From Metamycoplasma auris (GTDB lineage: Bacteria > Bacillota_I > Bacilli_A > Mycoplasmatales > Metamycoplasmataceae), in assembly GCF_003253435.1 (NCBI RefSeq), contig NZ_QKUB01000012.1, forward strand, positions 1-14,911: 14,911 bases of DNA, given 5' to 3'. Position numbers and translations under genes: made by a program. The first letter of the stretch is position 1. The number at the start of each line of letters is the position of its first letter. The notes under the pieces were generated by a model that did no database searches, had not been told where the DNA came from, and saw only the letters and a list, made by a program, of their open reading frames with translations. Below, piece after piece: positions 5,125 to 14,911 of this stretch.

Positions 5125-8100
5125 TTATTTTCCTAGTTTTGGATAACTAAAAGTTTTCGTTTGATCATCTTCATAATCATCGACAACCTCATATAAATCA
5201 ACTTCAACAGTATCATCCAATTTTTCTTTATTATTAAAGGATTTGGTTAAGCTAGTATCCTCAAGATCCTCTGGTTCTTCAAATTTATTTTTATCTACAA
5301 TATTTTCATCAATTTCAACTTCAACAAAATCATCAGTTTTTTCATAAGCAATTTCATTGTTTTGAGATTCTTCGGGTAATGAATCAACTTCATCAAATTG
5401 ATCAATATGCAATTGAATTTGATCAACATGTTTTTCGTGCTCATCAATTTCTTTAAATTGTTGATTAATATCGAATTCTTCTTCTACATAAAAATCATCA
5501 ATTTCATTGACCAATTCATTTTCTTTAAGTTCTTTCTTTTCTTCTTTTAGTTGTTTATTTTCTTCGTTCATTGATTCATCCTTAGCTAAAGTTAACTCAA
5601 TTACTTTATTATCAATTTCAGTTGTGTCTTTATTTCTTATTTCTTTTAGATTTCATTCTTTGGTCATGTAATTTGAATCTATATTTTTATCACTAACTTC
5701 AATTTTATTTTCAATAATTACTTTATTTAATTCTTTTTCTTCTGCAATTAAATTCTTTACATAATTAAATATTTTTTGTTTAATTATAGGTCATTTTATT
5801 TCAGAAATTGTAATGATTGGATATTTCTTTGAAGCTAGAAAATTAATACTATCCTTAAAAATTAAATAATCCCTATAATTTGTTCCATATGCAAAATTAT
5901 CAAGAATAAAGCCTTGAACTAATTTATTACTTACTTTATTAATTAATACAATATCAATTGTCTTAGTTCCGATTGAGTAATTTGATTGAAATTCTAAGTC
6001 AGTTGTATCCAATAATTCTTTGAGTTCACTTAAAACATCAATTTTGAATTTTAGATCAACTGGGATAGTATGCACCTTTGTTGCTAAAAAATCATTAACC
6101 TCATCTAAATAATTCTTTTGTTTAGATAAAGGTAAATCAAGAAATTCAAGTCATTCTTTAAATTTGATCATATCAATAGTTGATCTTTCCGAGATCTCAA
6201 TATCGTATGAATAAATTGACTTGACAACAAAAATTTTTTCTTTCGCTCTTGATATTGCAACATTCAAAGCATTTTTTCCACCTTTTCTTGCAACGTAAGT
6301 ATTATATAAGGCAGTGTTTTTATCATATACAACTGACATAATAACTAAGTCGGCCTCATCACCTTGAATATTTTCAATATTTTTTAATACGATTTTTTCA
6401 GACATCAATGCTTTTTCAAGAAGCGGCTCAGATCCAAAAATTGAATTAACTAAATATTCTTGTTGTTTAATATTGAAAACTAGAATAATTATTTTTTCAT
6501 ATTTATCTAAATTATTTTTAGCTAATTCAATAACCTTAGCTCCTTCAGCTGCATTTAGGCTATTATCTCATTGACCATCAACATTAAAAACTTCAATTGC
6601 TTTAGTCTTTGATAACGATAATTCATAATCATCAATCACATCTAATTTTGATTGATAGAAATGTTTGGATGAAAAAGTCATCAAAGTTGCTTTTTTAGAA
6701 CGATAATTTTTATCAAGTAAGATTGAATAGACACCTCTTGCTAATGCATAGTCAAGCAATGACTCAATACTTCCAAAATCATCTTCCTCATCAAAGTTAT
6801 AAGTGGCTGAGAATCATCTTGTTGGTTGCATTTGTTGACTATCTCCAGCTAAAACTTTTCTTTTACCTAAATAAAGAATTGGAATTCCTTTTTCAATATA
6901 CATTTGTGAAGATTCATCCATTACGACATAATCAAATTCTTGCTTATCCCACATTGATAAATCAAGTTCTGGGGTTGTAACAATGACTGGAAATAGCAAT
7001 TTAATCATTTCCTTATGCTTATGAAAGAACTTATATGGTTTTAGATGCCCAGTTCGAATTGCCATTGCAAAAGACGTATATTGTGCTTTTTGTAAATTAT
7101 TAAAGTTTGACATTTTTTCAAATGTTTTTTCAAGCAACATCTTAACAAGTTTTTTATCATCGTTTAAAAAAAGAGTTCTGTTAATCAAAATCTTTTTATA
7201 TTCATCACTAAATTTAATTATTTCTTCATAACTAACTAAATTTAAATATTTTAGGGCTTCATTAATATTGATCGTTAATAGATTTTCATTGCCTAATAAT
7301 ACATTGGCAACCTCTTTAATATTTCTAGGAATGATTGAAAATATATTTCATTTTTTATTGAAATTTTTTTCGTATAAGGCATGTGAAATTGATTTTAAAT
7401 CAAAAAAATTTGCTTCTATATCATAATCTAATGAAGGATCAAGAAGTTTTAAGTCTTCATATACTTGCAAATTAAAATTACCATTCATTATCGCTGAATA
7501 AAAATTAATAATATTATCTAAATTTTTAGTTTGCTTAATCGAATTAATATTTTTTAGATATTCTTCATCCTCGTCACTAAAAATCTCAATAGCTTCCTCA
7601 TGATCAGAATTTTCATAATTTTCTAAGATATTAATAAATTCTCTTAGCGGTTCATAGAAAGTTTCTTGTCTTAGGTTTTTATCATTAAGAGCAAATAGAC
7701 AAAAAATTGATAATTTTTTTAAACGATTTCTTAAGACATCTAAGGCAGCTTTTTTTTGGCTGACTACTAGGGCAGTAAATCCTCTTGCAATTATATTTGT
7801 AATTAAATTAGTTATTGTTTGTGATTTTCCTGTTCCTGGAGGCCCTCAAATGATTGTATCTTGATACAAAGAAGAAACAGTTGCAACATCCTGTGAAAAG
7901 TTTGTTTCTTGAATTTTAAATAATCTAAATTTGTTATCAAAAATAACTCTTCTAATTTTTTCTCGATAAATATTTTTGTTAAAGTTAGGATTTAAAATTT
8001 CATCAAATTCATTATTATCAATAATCTTTTTCATTTGATTTCATAAATATCCAGATGAAACATTATAAAATCCAATAACAATTCCAGGATGTAATTGAAT

Positions 8101-8856
8101 TGCTGTGTTATTGATACTTTCAACTTGAAGATTCTTAATTCCCTTTTTTAGACTTTCAGGCATCTTAAACATTGGAGCTCAATAAACTTTTAGTTTCTCA
8201 AAAATCTCTTCGATTGATAAATTATTTAAATCAAAAGCATCAATATTCAAAGAAAATCCTTCTTGACTTAAATATGTAATTAATTTACTATTCAATCTTA
8301 CATCTGAATTAGATTGTAAGTGAATCATTGAATTTCTTACTTCAATCACAACTTCTTTGAAAAATAAAGGTGCATAGATAGTCTTATTCTCAGTTTTAAT
8401 TGAAATATACAAAAATCCTATATGCAAAGGCCAAATATTGGTTTCAATGTTCATATTTTGTGCTCGATTGAGGATTTTTTTTCATTTTACAATTGACTTT
8501 TGAAATTCAGTTTCCTGTTTAGCAATAATTGCATTTTTAGCTTTTTCGAAATTTGTTCCTAATAGTTTCAGATTTTGCTCATCAATAAATTTATTGTAGT
8601 ATTTAAAAATTGAAATTACTTCTGCTTTGTTTTTTGCCTCAGCAACTTTTTTTGCAATATCTAAACTTGAAATTTCAGTTAAGACACAATCAATATTGAA
8701 ATTTTGATAAATTTGATCAAAAACATCATCACCAAAGCTTTTTAGAACATCAAAGTATTTTTCATTGTCAATTAAACTAAACAAGGATGAATCAAATGTA
8801 TCAATATTCAATAAGTTTGCCATCAATGTTTGATATTTACTATTGGATTGATTCAT
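5125..8856 (-). CDS. Superfamily 1 helicase (Dna2/NAM7 type) with possible degenerate nuclease domain and acidic tail
   Basis: The continuous 1243-aa frame (TGA as Trp) shows the SF1 motifs in order: Walker A GPPGTGKS 338-345, Walker B DESS 647-650, motif III GDSQQMQPTR 671-680, LDKNYRSK, QGDEAD 831-836 and NVAISRAK 865-872 with the arginine finger-like R870. About 300 residues separate Walker A and B. Residues about 925-1022 (IDVLSELKELL, TIDIVLINK, GFILDN, KKYPIITISEIKW) follow the layout of the Vsr/MTES_1575 nuclease domains found behind such helicases, but the usual E-x-D-G is ILDN, so catalysis is doubtful. The last 220 residues are extremely acidic and low in complexity. The ATG at 8856 overlaps the preceding stop (TAATG) and has GGAGTG upstream, so translation is coupled. 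It should unwind DNA or RNA with ATP; its biological role is unknown. Confidence 0.85.
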
Positions 8857-9218
8857 TATTTCACTCCATTAATTTTTTCTTCAAGATACTTAGCAATATT
8901 ACCAACAACTAAAGATACACTCTTACTTTGAATTGCTAAACCACTTACTCCATCTAATTGTTTTAAATTTTGCACTTTAATCTTTTCTTTTTCATAAAAA
9001 TTAATTTTAATAACTTTTTGGGTAGAAGAAATACTTTGAATATTTTCAATTCCTCCTAAATATTCAATCAATAAATTTGTATCAAAATTAATTTTTGTAT
9101 CTTTTGATAAATAATTCTTTGTTTTTGATTGTCTATATTTTTTCTTTCAATAAATTAAGATAAACCCAAAAGTTATAATGATTAAGAAAACATATAAGAA
9201 TTTATTTTTATTATTCAT
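8856..9218 (-). CDS. Membrane-anchored PTS EIIB-like protein
   Basis: This 120-aa protein starts at 9218 with GGAG 7 nt upstream (minus 9226-9229) and ends at 8856, overlapping the helicase start by 1 nt. Residues about 6-24 form a hydrophobic anchor, followed by a KKKYR stop-transfer motif. Residues 50-116 (YLGGIENIQSISSTQKVIKI ... VSGLAIQSKSVSLVVG) follow the glucose-type EIIB pattern 'LGG.+NI.S...C.TRLR...', with the loop ending in 'G.Q.I.G'. The phosphorylated Cys of true EIIB (CITRLR) is replaced by SSTQK, so phosphotransfer is unlikely. Such stand-alone EIIB-like proteins are common in mycoplasmas; their role is not known to me. It is the first gene of the minus-strand operon. Confidence 0.7.
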
Positions 9219-9261
9219 AAATCAAACTCCAGAAGCCAAATTTCGTCTATTTTACTTTTAA

Positions 9262-9267
9262 ATTATA
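9262..9267 (-). promoter_or_regulatory. -10 box of the minus-strand operon
   Basis: Consensus TATAAT on the minus strand, about 44 nt upstream of the ATG at 9218; a weak TTGTAT lies 19 nt further upstream. Predicted start near 9255. Confidence 0.45.
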
Positions 9268-9354
9268 TTTAATTTAAATCCTAAATATACAAATTAAATT
9301 CCTAAATTATTAATAAATAAATATTATTAATATCATCTATATTATTTATTAAAA

Positions 9355-9360
9355 TATAAT
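9355..9360 (+). promoter_or_regulatory. -10 box of trpS-thrS
   Basis: Consensus TATAAT on the plus strand, giving a start near 9367 and a 45-nt leader before trpS. No clear -35 and no T-box-like element is visible in this leader. Confidence 0.45.
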
Positions 9361-9411
9361 AAAATTTATTAAGACTTTAATATTTTGCTTGATTAAATTA
9401 AAGGGATGATT

Positions 9412-10416
9412 ATGAATAAAAAAAGAATATTAAGTGGAATAACTGCAACGGGTAAATTAACTCTAGCTAACTATATTGGGGCAATCAGAAATATTGTAAA
9501 ATTTCAGGATGAATATGAAAGTTATGTTTTTATTGCTGACTTACACGCTCTTACCCTACCGATTGATCCAAATAAGCTAAAAGAAAACAAAAAAAATATA
9601 TATGCACTTTTTATTGCTTGTGGAATTGATCTGAATAAAACAACATTGTTTTTTCAATCAGATGTAATTGAGCATGGATTAATGAATTGACTAATTACTG
9701 TCAATACAACAATTGGAGAATTATCAAGAATGACACAATTCAAAGATAAGTCTCAAAAAATTAGAACATCAAACGGTATGGAAACAATACCAACAGGCCT
9801 ACTTATGTATCCGACATTAATGGTTGGAGATATTCTTCTATATGATGCAGATCTAGTTCCAGTTGGTGCCGACCAAAAACAACATGTTGAATTGACAAGA
9901 AATATTGCCCAAAGATTGAATAACAAATTTAAAACTGATTTCAAAATTCCCAAGCCCTATATTCCAGAAGTTGGATCAAGAATTATGTCTTTAAGTGACC
10001 CAACTAAAAAAATGTCCAAATCTGACATTAATGAAAAAGCATCAATATATTTACTTGATAATCCCGAAGTAGCATACAAAAAAATAATGAAAGCAGTGAC
10101 TGATTCAGAAGGAAAAATCTATTTATCTGATACTAAACCTGGAATTAAAAACTTATTAAGTATTTATTCATCCCTTGAAAATATTTCACTACAAGAAACT
10201 GAAGAAAGATTTAAAACTAAAAACTATGGTGAACTAAAAAATGAAGTTGGTCTCAGCGTTAAAAAATTTTTAACTAAAATTCAAAAAAAATATGATGAAG
10301 TAATCAATAAAGTTGACTTGTATGCATCATGTGGCGCAAAAAAAGCACAAATACTAGCAAATAAGAATTTAATGAAATTAATGAAAGCACTAGGTTTAAA
10401 AAATGAAAGCGAATAA
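9412..10416 (+). CDS. trpS: Tryptophanyl-tRNA synthetase
   Basis: This 334-aa class I synthetase charges tRNA-Trp, including the UCA-anticodon tRNA needed to read TGA. Landmarks: TGKLTLANYIGA (14-24, the HIGH-type motif), MTQFKDKS (107-114), GDILLYDADLVPVGADQKQHVELTR (139-163 region, substrate and dimer contacts) and KMSKS (200-204). Length matches the bacterial family (about 330). The start is 9412 because AAGGG (9401-9405) sits 6 nt upstream; the ATG at 9406 overlaps that site. Codon 93 is a TGA at a position usually Trp, so the enzyme needs its own product to be made. The HIGH-type motif reads T-L-A-N rather than the usual T-x-G-N. The gene overlaps thrS by 14 nt. Confidence 0.95.
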
Positions 10417-12142
10417 TAAATTAAATCATTCAACTTCACATTTATTAGCTGCAGCAATTTTAAGACTATATCCAAATACAAAATTAGCGATTGGACCTGC
10501 AATTGAGGAAGGCTTCTATTATGATTTTGAATTTGAAAATCCAATTTTAGAATCTGACTTACCAAAGATTGAAAAACTAATGAAAAAACTTGCTGAGCAA
10601 GGTTTTGAAACTAAACAAGTTAGCAAAGAATATTTTGATTTTAACAATCAACCATATAAAAAAGAGTTGTATGATGAGTTTGCATCTCAAAACAAAGAAA
10701 TTACATTCTTTCAATTCATCCATCCTAAAACAAACGAGATTTTATTTACTGATTTATGTGCGGGTGGACATATAGAAAATACAAAAGAAATTAAACATTT
10801 TAAATTACTTTCAACTGCTGGTGCTTATTGAAGAGGAAACTCAAATAATAAGATGCTTACAAGAATATATGGTACCTCATGAGAAACAAAAGAAGATTTA
10901 GATGCATACCTAAAAATTCTTGAAGAAAGAAAAGAAAGAGATCATAGAAAGATAGGTAAAGATTTGAATTTATTTATGTTTAATCAACTATCTGGTCAAG
11001 GTTTTCCTGCATGACTTGATGATGGAATGAAAATTCATAATGCAATTCGTCAATATATCTTAAAACTAGATAAAAAATTCGGTTTTAAAGAAGTTTTAAC
11101 GCCACATTTTGGAGAAAAAAAATTATATGAAATAAGTGGACACTGAGCACATTATCATGATACAATGTTTAACCCGATTAAAATGGATAATGAAACCTTG
11201 ATTGCCCGTCCAATGACTTGTCCGCATCACATAATATTATTTAATTCAACAAGACGCTCCTATCGTGATTTGCCAATTAGATACTCTGAACAATCAAGAT
11301 TATATCGTTATGAAAAATCAGGAGCTCTTTCAGGTCTCGAAAGAGTACGTTCGATGGATCTAACAGAAGGTCATGTTTTTGTTAGAGCTGATCAAATCAA
11401 AGATGAATTTAAACATCTATATAAAATGATTTTAAAAGCCCTAAGTGACTTTAAAATTGAAATTGATCATATTTCGCTATCATTAAGAGATATAAACGAT
11501 AAAGAAAAGTTTTTTGACGATGATGAAATGTGAAATAAGGCTGAAAATGACTTACGAAATGTTTTAAATGAATTAAACATTGAATATAAGGAATTTATTG
11601 GTGAAGCGGCATTCTATGGCCCAAAAGTAGATTTCCAAGTTAAAACAGCTCTAAATCGTATCATTACAATGTCGACTTTGCAACTTGATTTTCTATTGCC
11701 TCAGCGATTTGATATGAAATTTGTAAATGATAAAGAGGAATTTGAACGTCCAATTTTAATTCATAGAGGATTAATTGGAACATATGAACGTTTTATCGCC
11801 ACACTATTAGAACAAACTAAAGGGATTCTTCCTTATTGACTTAGTCCAAAACAAGTTATCATATTGCCAATTAATAATGAATTCAATCAATACTGCCAAG
11901 ACTTGTATGAAGAATTCCTAGACTTAGATATCAATGTTGATGTTGATTTACGTAACGAAAGAATTAATAAAAAAATAAGAGAAGCACAAATAAATAAAAC
12001 AAAATTTATTGTAATCATTGGTAAAAATGAAATTGAAAACAATAAATTAGCAGTAAGAGCATACAACTCGAATACAACAGAAGAATATACAAAAGAAGAG
12101 TTTTTAAATAAATTATTTAAATTAAAAAAAGAACTTCAATAA
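10403..12142 (+). CDS. thrS: Threonyl-tRNA synthetase lacking the TGS domain
   Basis: This 579-aa class II synthetase starts within the end of trpS. Editing-domain motifs are intact: HSTSH (9-13) and CAGGH (119-123), which remove mischarged serine. The catalytic zinc ligands are present at C273 (RPMTCPHH), H324 (EGHVF) and H454 (IHRG). Motif 2 has R302-x-E, and FYGPK, LQLDF and the C-terminal anticodon domain (DLRNERINKKIREAQ) follow. The protein begins directly at the editing domain, so the roughly 60-residue TGS domain of E. coli and Bacillus enzymes is missing; short ThrRS forms are known from mycoplasmas. Several TGA codons fall at conserved Trp positions (AYWRG). The start overlaps trpS by 14 nt, suggesting translational coupling in a two-gene operon. 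Confidence 0.95.
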
Positions 12143-12176
12143 AATAAGCAGCCAATATTCGTAGACTGCTTATTTT
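12141..12176. terminator. Bidirectional terminator between thrS and the BspA-repeat gene
   Basis: AAAATAAGCAG (12141-12151) pairs with CTGCTTATTTT (12166-12176), 11 bp, with T/A runs on both sides; it overlaps the last bases of the thrS stop codon and serves convergent genes. Confidence 0.8.
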
Positions 12177-12191
12177 TATTCTTTAATTTAT

Positions 12192-13715
12192 TTATATGTA
12201 ACTAATTAGTTTTTTTGGAATCTTCTTATTTGCAAACATTGGGTGTGCATTTGTATTAAAATCTTTTGCAAAAATAACCTTTTTTACATTTCATTCTGAT
12301 AAATCTTGATTAAATTCCTTAGCATTCATAAACATCTTATTCATATCACTTACTCTTGATGTATCTCAGGATCTAATATCTTGATTAAACGAATGTGCAT
12401 CTTTAAATAATTCACCCATATTTTGGACTCTTGATGTCTTAAAGTGTGATATATCTTGATTAAATGAAGAAGCACCTGAAAACATTCTTCCCATATCAAC
12501 AACTCTTGAAGTATCAAAATTTGCTAAAGATTGATTAAAGTTGGCTGCATCTTTAAACATATCAATCATATTAGTAACATTGCTAGTATCTCATTTGTCT
12601 AGACCTTCAATATGACTGTTGATATTCCCTTTAAATGCGCCTTTTAGATTAGTTATAAAGCCCGGAAGTTTTGATGGTACTTTTTTAACTGTTGCTGGAA
12701 TTGGTTTAATTTGTCATTGACCATAATCATTCTTGAAGTATCCAATTTCTTTAAGTTCTGTTTTATCATCTTCATCATAAACTTCATCTTGATTTTTTTC
12801 TGGTTCAGGTTTAACTCTAAAATCAAATTCCAACTTATCTTTATAATCATTTGAAATTGGAACAATAACTACTTTGTTATCAGTTATTTCAATAATAAAA
12901 TTATCCTCAAAATCAAAGTCTTTTAAGGATGGATTTTTATCCTTAATTAGATCAATAATTTTTTTGTGATCAGGTTTCAGATCAAATTCATAATTATCAA
13001 TTTCTTTTGTGTCAATCAAATCACTTACTTTTGATCTTAATTTAAACTTATATCCTGTAATTTGTCCCTTATAAAAATTTGAAGATTCCTTTGCTTTGAT
13101 TGTAACAGTATCATTTATGATTGAAATTTCAAAATGTTTATTGAAGTCAATATCTTTAAGTCCATCTTTATTTAACTTAATAATGCGATCAATTATTTCA
13201 TTTTTATCAATTTCATCAAATCTACCTAAGAATTTATTTTTAGAATTAAAAATTTGGTCTGCATTAATTCTTGCAAATTTAAGTTCAATTTTTCCTTTGT
13301 ATTTATCTTGATTTTCCTTTGCAATTACTTGAATGCTATTTGTTTCTTTTGAAAATACGATATCAATATCATTTAGCGTCAAGTTTATAAGTTTTTTATA
13401 GAACTTTTGCTTATTAATTTTGATATTAATTTGTTTAATAATTTTATCTTTATCCTCAGTATATAAAATTGGAAGCATTCTTGTTTTTGCATTAATTGCA
13501 TTTTCTAAATCAATAATTGTTCTTTTATTCTTATCATCCTTTCTTACAATTCTTTTCTTATTTCTAGATAATGCAACTGCAGTTCCTGCGATCAATCCAC
13601 TTCCTAGTAGTAATGCAGCTATGCCAAGTAAATATTTTCTTTTTTTCTTTCTATTTTCATCCTTTTGTTTTTTATTATTATTCGTAATTTTAGTATTAGT
13701 CTTTTTATTTCCCAT
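12192..13715 (-). CDS. Membrane-anchored surface protein with BspA/DUF285 repeats
   Basis: The 507-aa frame has a Lys/Asn-rich start, one hydrophobic anchor (about 29-48, LLGIAALLLGSGLIAG) without a lipobox Cys, and a long extracellular part. Residues about 60-315 hold three divergent repeats of roughly 75-80 residues, each ending in a YKGKIELKF / YKGQITGYKF / YKDKLEFDF strand. After an acidic linker come four 25-residue repeats (375-475) of the form 'DTSRV.DM..MF..A.SFNQDI..W', the hallmark of BspA-like DUF285 proteins common on mycoplasma surfaces and linked to adhesion and variation. An in-frame ATG at 13754 would add 13 residues (MWNFLKIVVKNKY); neither start has a Shine-Dalgarno, and 13715 is chosen because the Lys/Asn-rich leader follows it directly. 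Convergent with thrS. Confidence 0.85.
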
Positions 13716-13855
13716 ATACTTATTTTTTACAACAATTTTTAAGAAATTTCACATTTTTTTAAAAAAGATTCAATTAAAAACTTATTTAATAAAATAAATC
13801 AAAAAGAAATTAAGAAGTTATCGTAGTTTAAATATAACATTAGGTTTTAAAAGAA

Positions 13856-13861
13856 TATAAT
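13856..13861 (+). promoter_or_regulatory. Possible -10 box of the small membrane protein gene
   Basis: Consensus TATAAT, giving a predicted start near 13868 and a 24-nt leader before the ATG at 13892, without Shine-Dalgarno. Confidence 0.35.
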
Positions 13862-13891
13862 TTAGAATAATAAACATAATTTTAAATTTAT

Positions 13892-14452
13892 ATGCATATA
13901 GTAATTTATTCAATAGTCTCACTCATTCTTTTAGTTATTTTTGCAACATTAATGTTTACTAAAGCCGGAAAAATTATTCGGGGAATTTTACTTGGTATTA
14001 TAGTCATTGCAACCTTTGTTCTTATTTATAAATTTTTCCATAAACCTGTTTCAGTTAAAATTACTAAAACTAAAGTACAAGCCATTATTTTTAGTTTTTT
14101 TATTGGTTTTTTAATTATTGCTATTTTTTTAACTCTTTTCTTTGTATTCAAATATTTTTTACCGATAGCTCATGGAATTATTTGAATAATTATAAGTCTA
14201 GTATTGGGTTTCTTTGCATTTGCGGTAGCAACGCAAATTGCATTCTGAAGGGAATATCCAGATGACTCGACAATTATAATAGGATTTTTTAGAAACTTCT
14301 GAGATTATTTCACAACAAAAGATGTTATAGTAAAAAATACTATTGGAAATAAAACATTAATTATAATTTTGTCTTTCTTGGGATATCTTTTTAACAGTGC
14401 AACCATTTTTTGTTGAATTGCCCCATTTGGTGCTGGTGATGATCTTGACTAA
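13892..14452 (+). CDS. Multi-pass membrane protein of unknown function
   Basis: The 186-aa frame reads through four TGA (Trp) codons to TAA 14450-14452. It has about five hydrophobic helices, near residues 3-22, 29-47, 62-88, 96-118 and 152-175. A short loop with charged residues (WREYPDDST) separates the fourth helix from FRNFWDYFTTKD before the last helix, and it ends GAGDDLD. I do not recognise a family. No Shine-Dalgarno precedes the first ATG; a later start would cut into the first helix. It stands alone, divergent from the surface protein gene and closed by its own terminator. Confidence 0.7.
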
Positions 14453-14494
14453 ATAATTTTGGTTATCAAATATGAACTACTTCACAAATTAATT

Positions 14495-14518
14495 AAGATT
14501 GATGAACAATCTTTTTTT
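14495..14518 (+). terminator. Terminator of the small membrane protein gene
   Basis: AAGATTG (14495-14501) pairs with CAATCTT (14507-14513), loop ATGAA, followed by seven T. Confidence 0.75.
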
Positions 14519-14549
14519 ATGTTTTCTATTACACGTTATTGAATTACTA

Positions 14550-14694
14550 CAAATTTTATGGCCATGTTCAAAAACAGGTGGCATCTATAAAAAACTACTA
14601 ATTTAAAAGCATTACGCATCAGGTGTGTGTGGTAAGGAAAAAGACTTAGCTTGGGATTGGTAGGAACAAGAAGTCCTTTTCGAAGGACTTTTTT
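14550..14694 (+). ncRNA. Candidate structured RNA or leader upstream of the last gene
   Basis: This non-coding stretch has higher GC than other intergenic DNA here. It holds a hairpin near its start (GCCA-TGTT / AACA-GG-TGGC, about 14563-14585) and a G-rich middle (CAGGTGTGTGTGGTAAGG), and ends in a classic terminator. It could be an independent small RNA or an attenuated leader of the gene at 14761. I could not match it to SRP RNA, tmRNA, RNase P, T-box or a riboswitch class. The 5' end is a guess; no clear promoter is seen. Confidence 0.35.
14671..14694 (+). terminator. TTCG-tetraloop terminator of the candidate RNA
   Basis: AAGTCCTT (14671-14678) and AAGGACTT (14683-14690) pair over 8 bp around TTCG, followed by T to 14694. 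It lies 66 nt upstream of the next ATG. Confidence 0.8.
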
Positions 14695-14760
14695 ATACTA
14701 CCTTTCTTTCCAACTCTACACTCCAAAACTTGTAATTTTTAAAAGAATATTAGGAGTTAC

Positions 14761-14911
14761 ATGAATAAATTAGTTTTGTGATTTCTTTTTGATGATGGCA
14801 ATTGTTCTTATGCTAAAGCAATATTTAAGTACCCAGAAACATTTTCATCATATGACAAAGTTCTTGTGTTCAGCATGGGCAAAAATGAGTTAAATGAACA
14901 ACTTAAAGAAT
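14761..14911 (+). CDS. Unidentified protein, N-terminus only (cut by window edge)
   Basis: Fifty codons are visible, beginning MNKLVLWFLFDDGNCSYAKA with TGA as Trp at codon 7. AGGAG (14752-14756) lies 4 nt before the ATG and supports the start. A beta strand followed by a D-D-G-N-x-S loop and a second strand (KVLVFSMG) suggests a Rossmann-like fold, faintly like the start of some DNA methyltransferases, but there is too little sequence to name it. Confidence 0.6.

Noticed and set aside
6723..6980. 85-aa plus-strand reading frame inside the helicase gene.
   Set aside because: It is antisense to the conserved Walker B and motif III region of the helicase and is a shadow.
11284..11320. ThrRS motif 2 reads LYRYE where many enzymes have HRYE or HRNE, suggesting a lost zinc ligand.
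   Set aside because: Counting along the E. coli enzyme, the zinc His is the one in AHIFC; the equivalent H324 (EGHVF) is present, as are C273 and H454.
13420..13797. Hydrophobic 125-aa plus-strand reading frame.
   Set aside because: It is the antisense of the Lys/Asp-rich N-terminus of the BspA-repeat protein, which explains its hydrophobicity, and has no ribosome binding site.

Overview
This window comes from a mollicute (Mycoplasma-type) chromosome. It is very AT-rich, and TGA is read as tryptophan inside almost every gene, including at conserved Trp positions of the two tRNA synthetases (TrpRS codon 93, the AYWRG motif of ThrRS). With the standard code every large gene would be broken; with code 4 they are intact. 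I cannot assign a species.

Positions 1-3900 are an accessory region. The minus strand carries a damaged N-terminus of a MobL-type relaxase at the window edge, a stop-riddled relic, and an intact 257-aa basic protein with a possible winged helix (perhaps a replication protein or regulator) behind a leader with two mutually exclusive hairpins. The plus strand then carries three tandem copies of a module that looks like a type III (protein-RNA) toxin-antitoxin locus. Each copy has an extended -10 promoter, a 110-180 nt structured non-coding RNA, a Rho-independent terminator, a TATAAT 7 nt before an ATG, and a gene beginning MSKLLIGKVYKQRNKE. Copy A (1536-1851) keeps the RNA but has a 34-codon toxin stub. 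Copy B (1891-2686) has a full 216-aa toxin but a shortened RNA with compensatory changes. Copy C (2829-3464) has the full RNA and a 140-aa toxin whose C-terminal extension has decayed. Downstream lies a frameshifted remnant of an AAA ATPase (minus strand, 3660-3892).

Positions 3926-9218 look like a three-gene minus-strand operon: a membrane-anchored EIIB-like protein, a 1243-aa superfamily 1 (Dna2/NAM7 type) helicase with a possible degenerate nuclease domain and a long acidic tail, and a 392-aa single-pass membrane protein of unknown role. Divergent from it, trpS and thrS overlap by 14 nt and end in a strong terminator at 12141-12176.

Positions 12192-13715 (minus) encode a membrane-anchored surface protein with four 25-residue BspA/DUF285 repeats. 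On the plus strand follow a small multi-pass membrane protein (13892-14452), a possible structured RNA ending in a TTCG-loop terminator (about 14550-14694), and the start of an unidentified gene cut by the window edge (14761-14911).

The most interesting element is the triple RNA-toxin array. All identifications rest on reading the sequence by eye; no searches were run.
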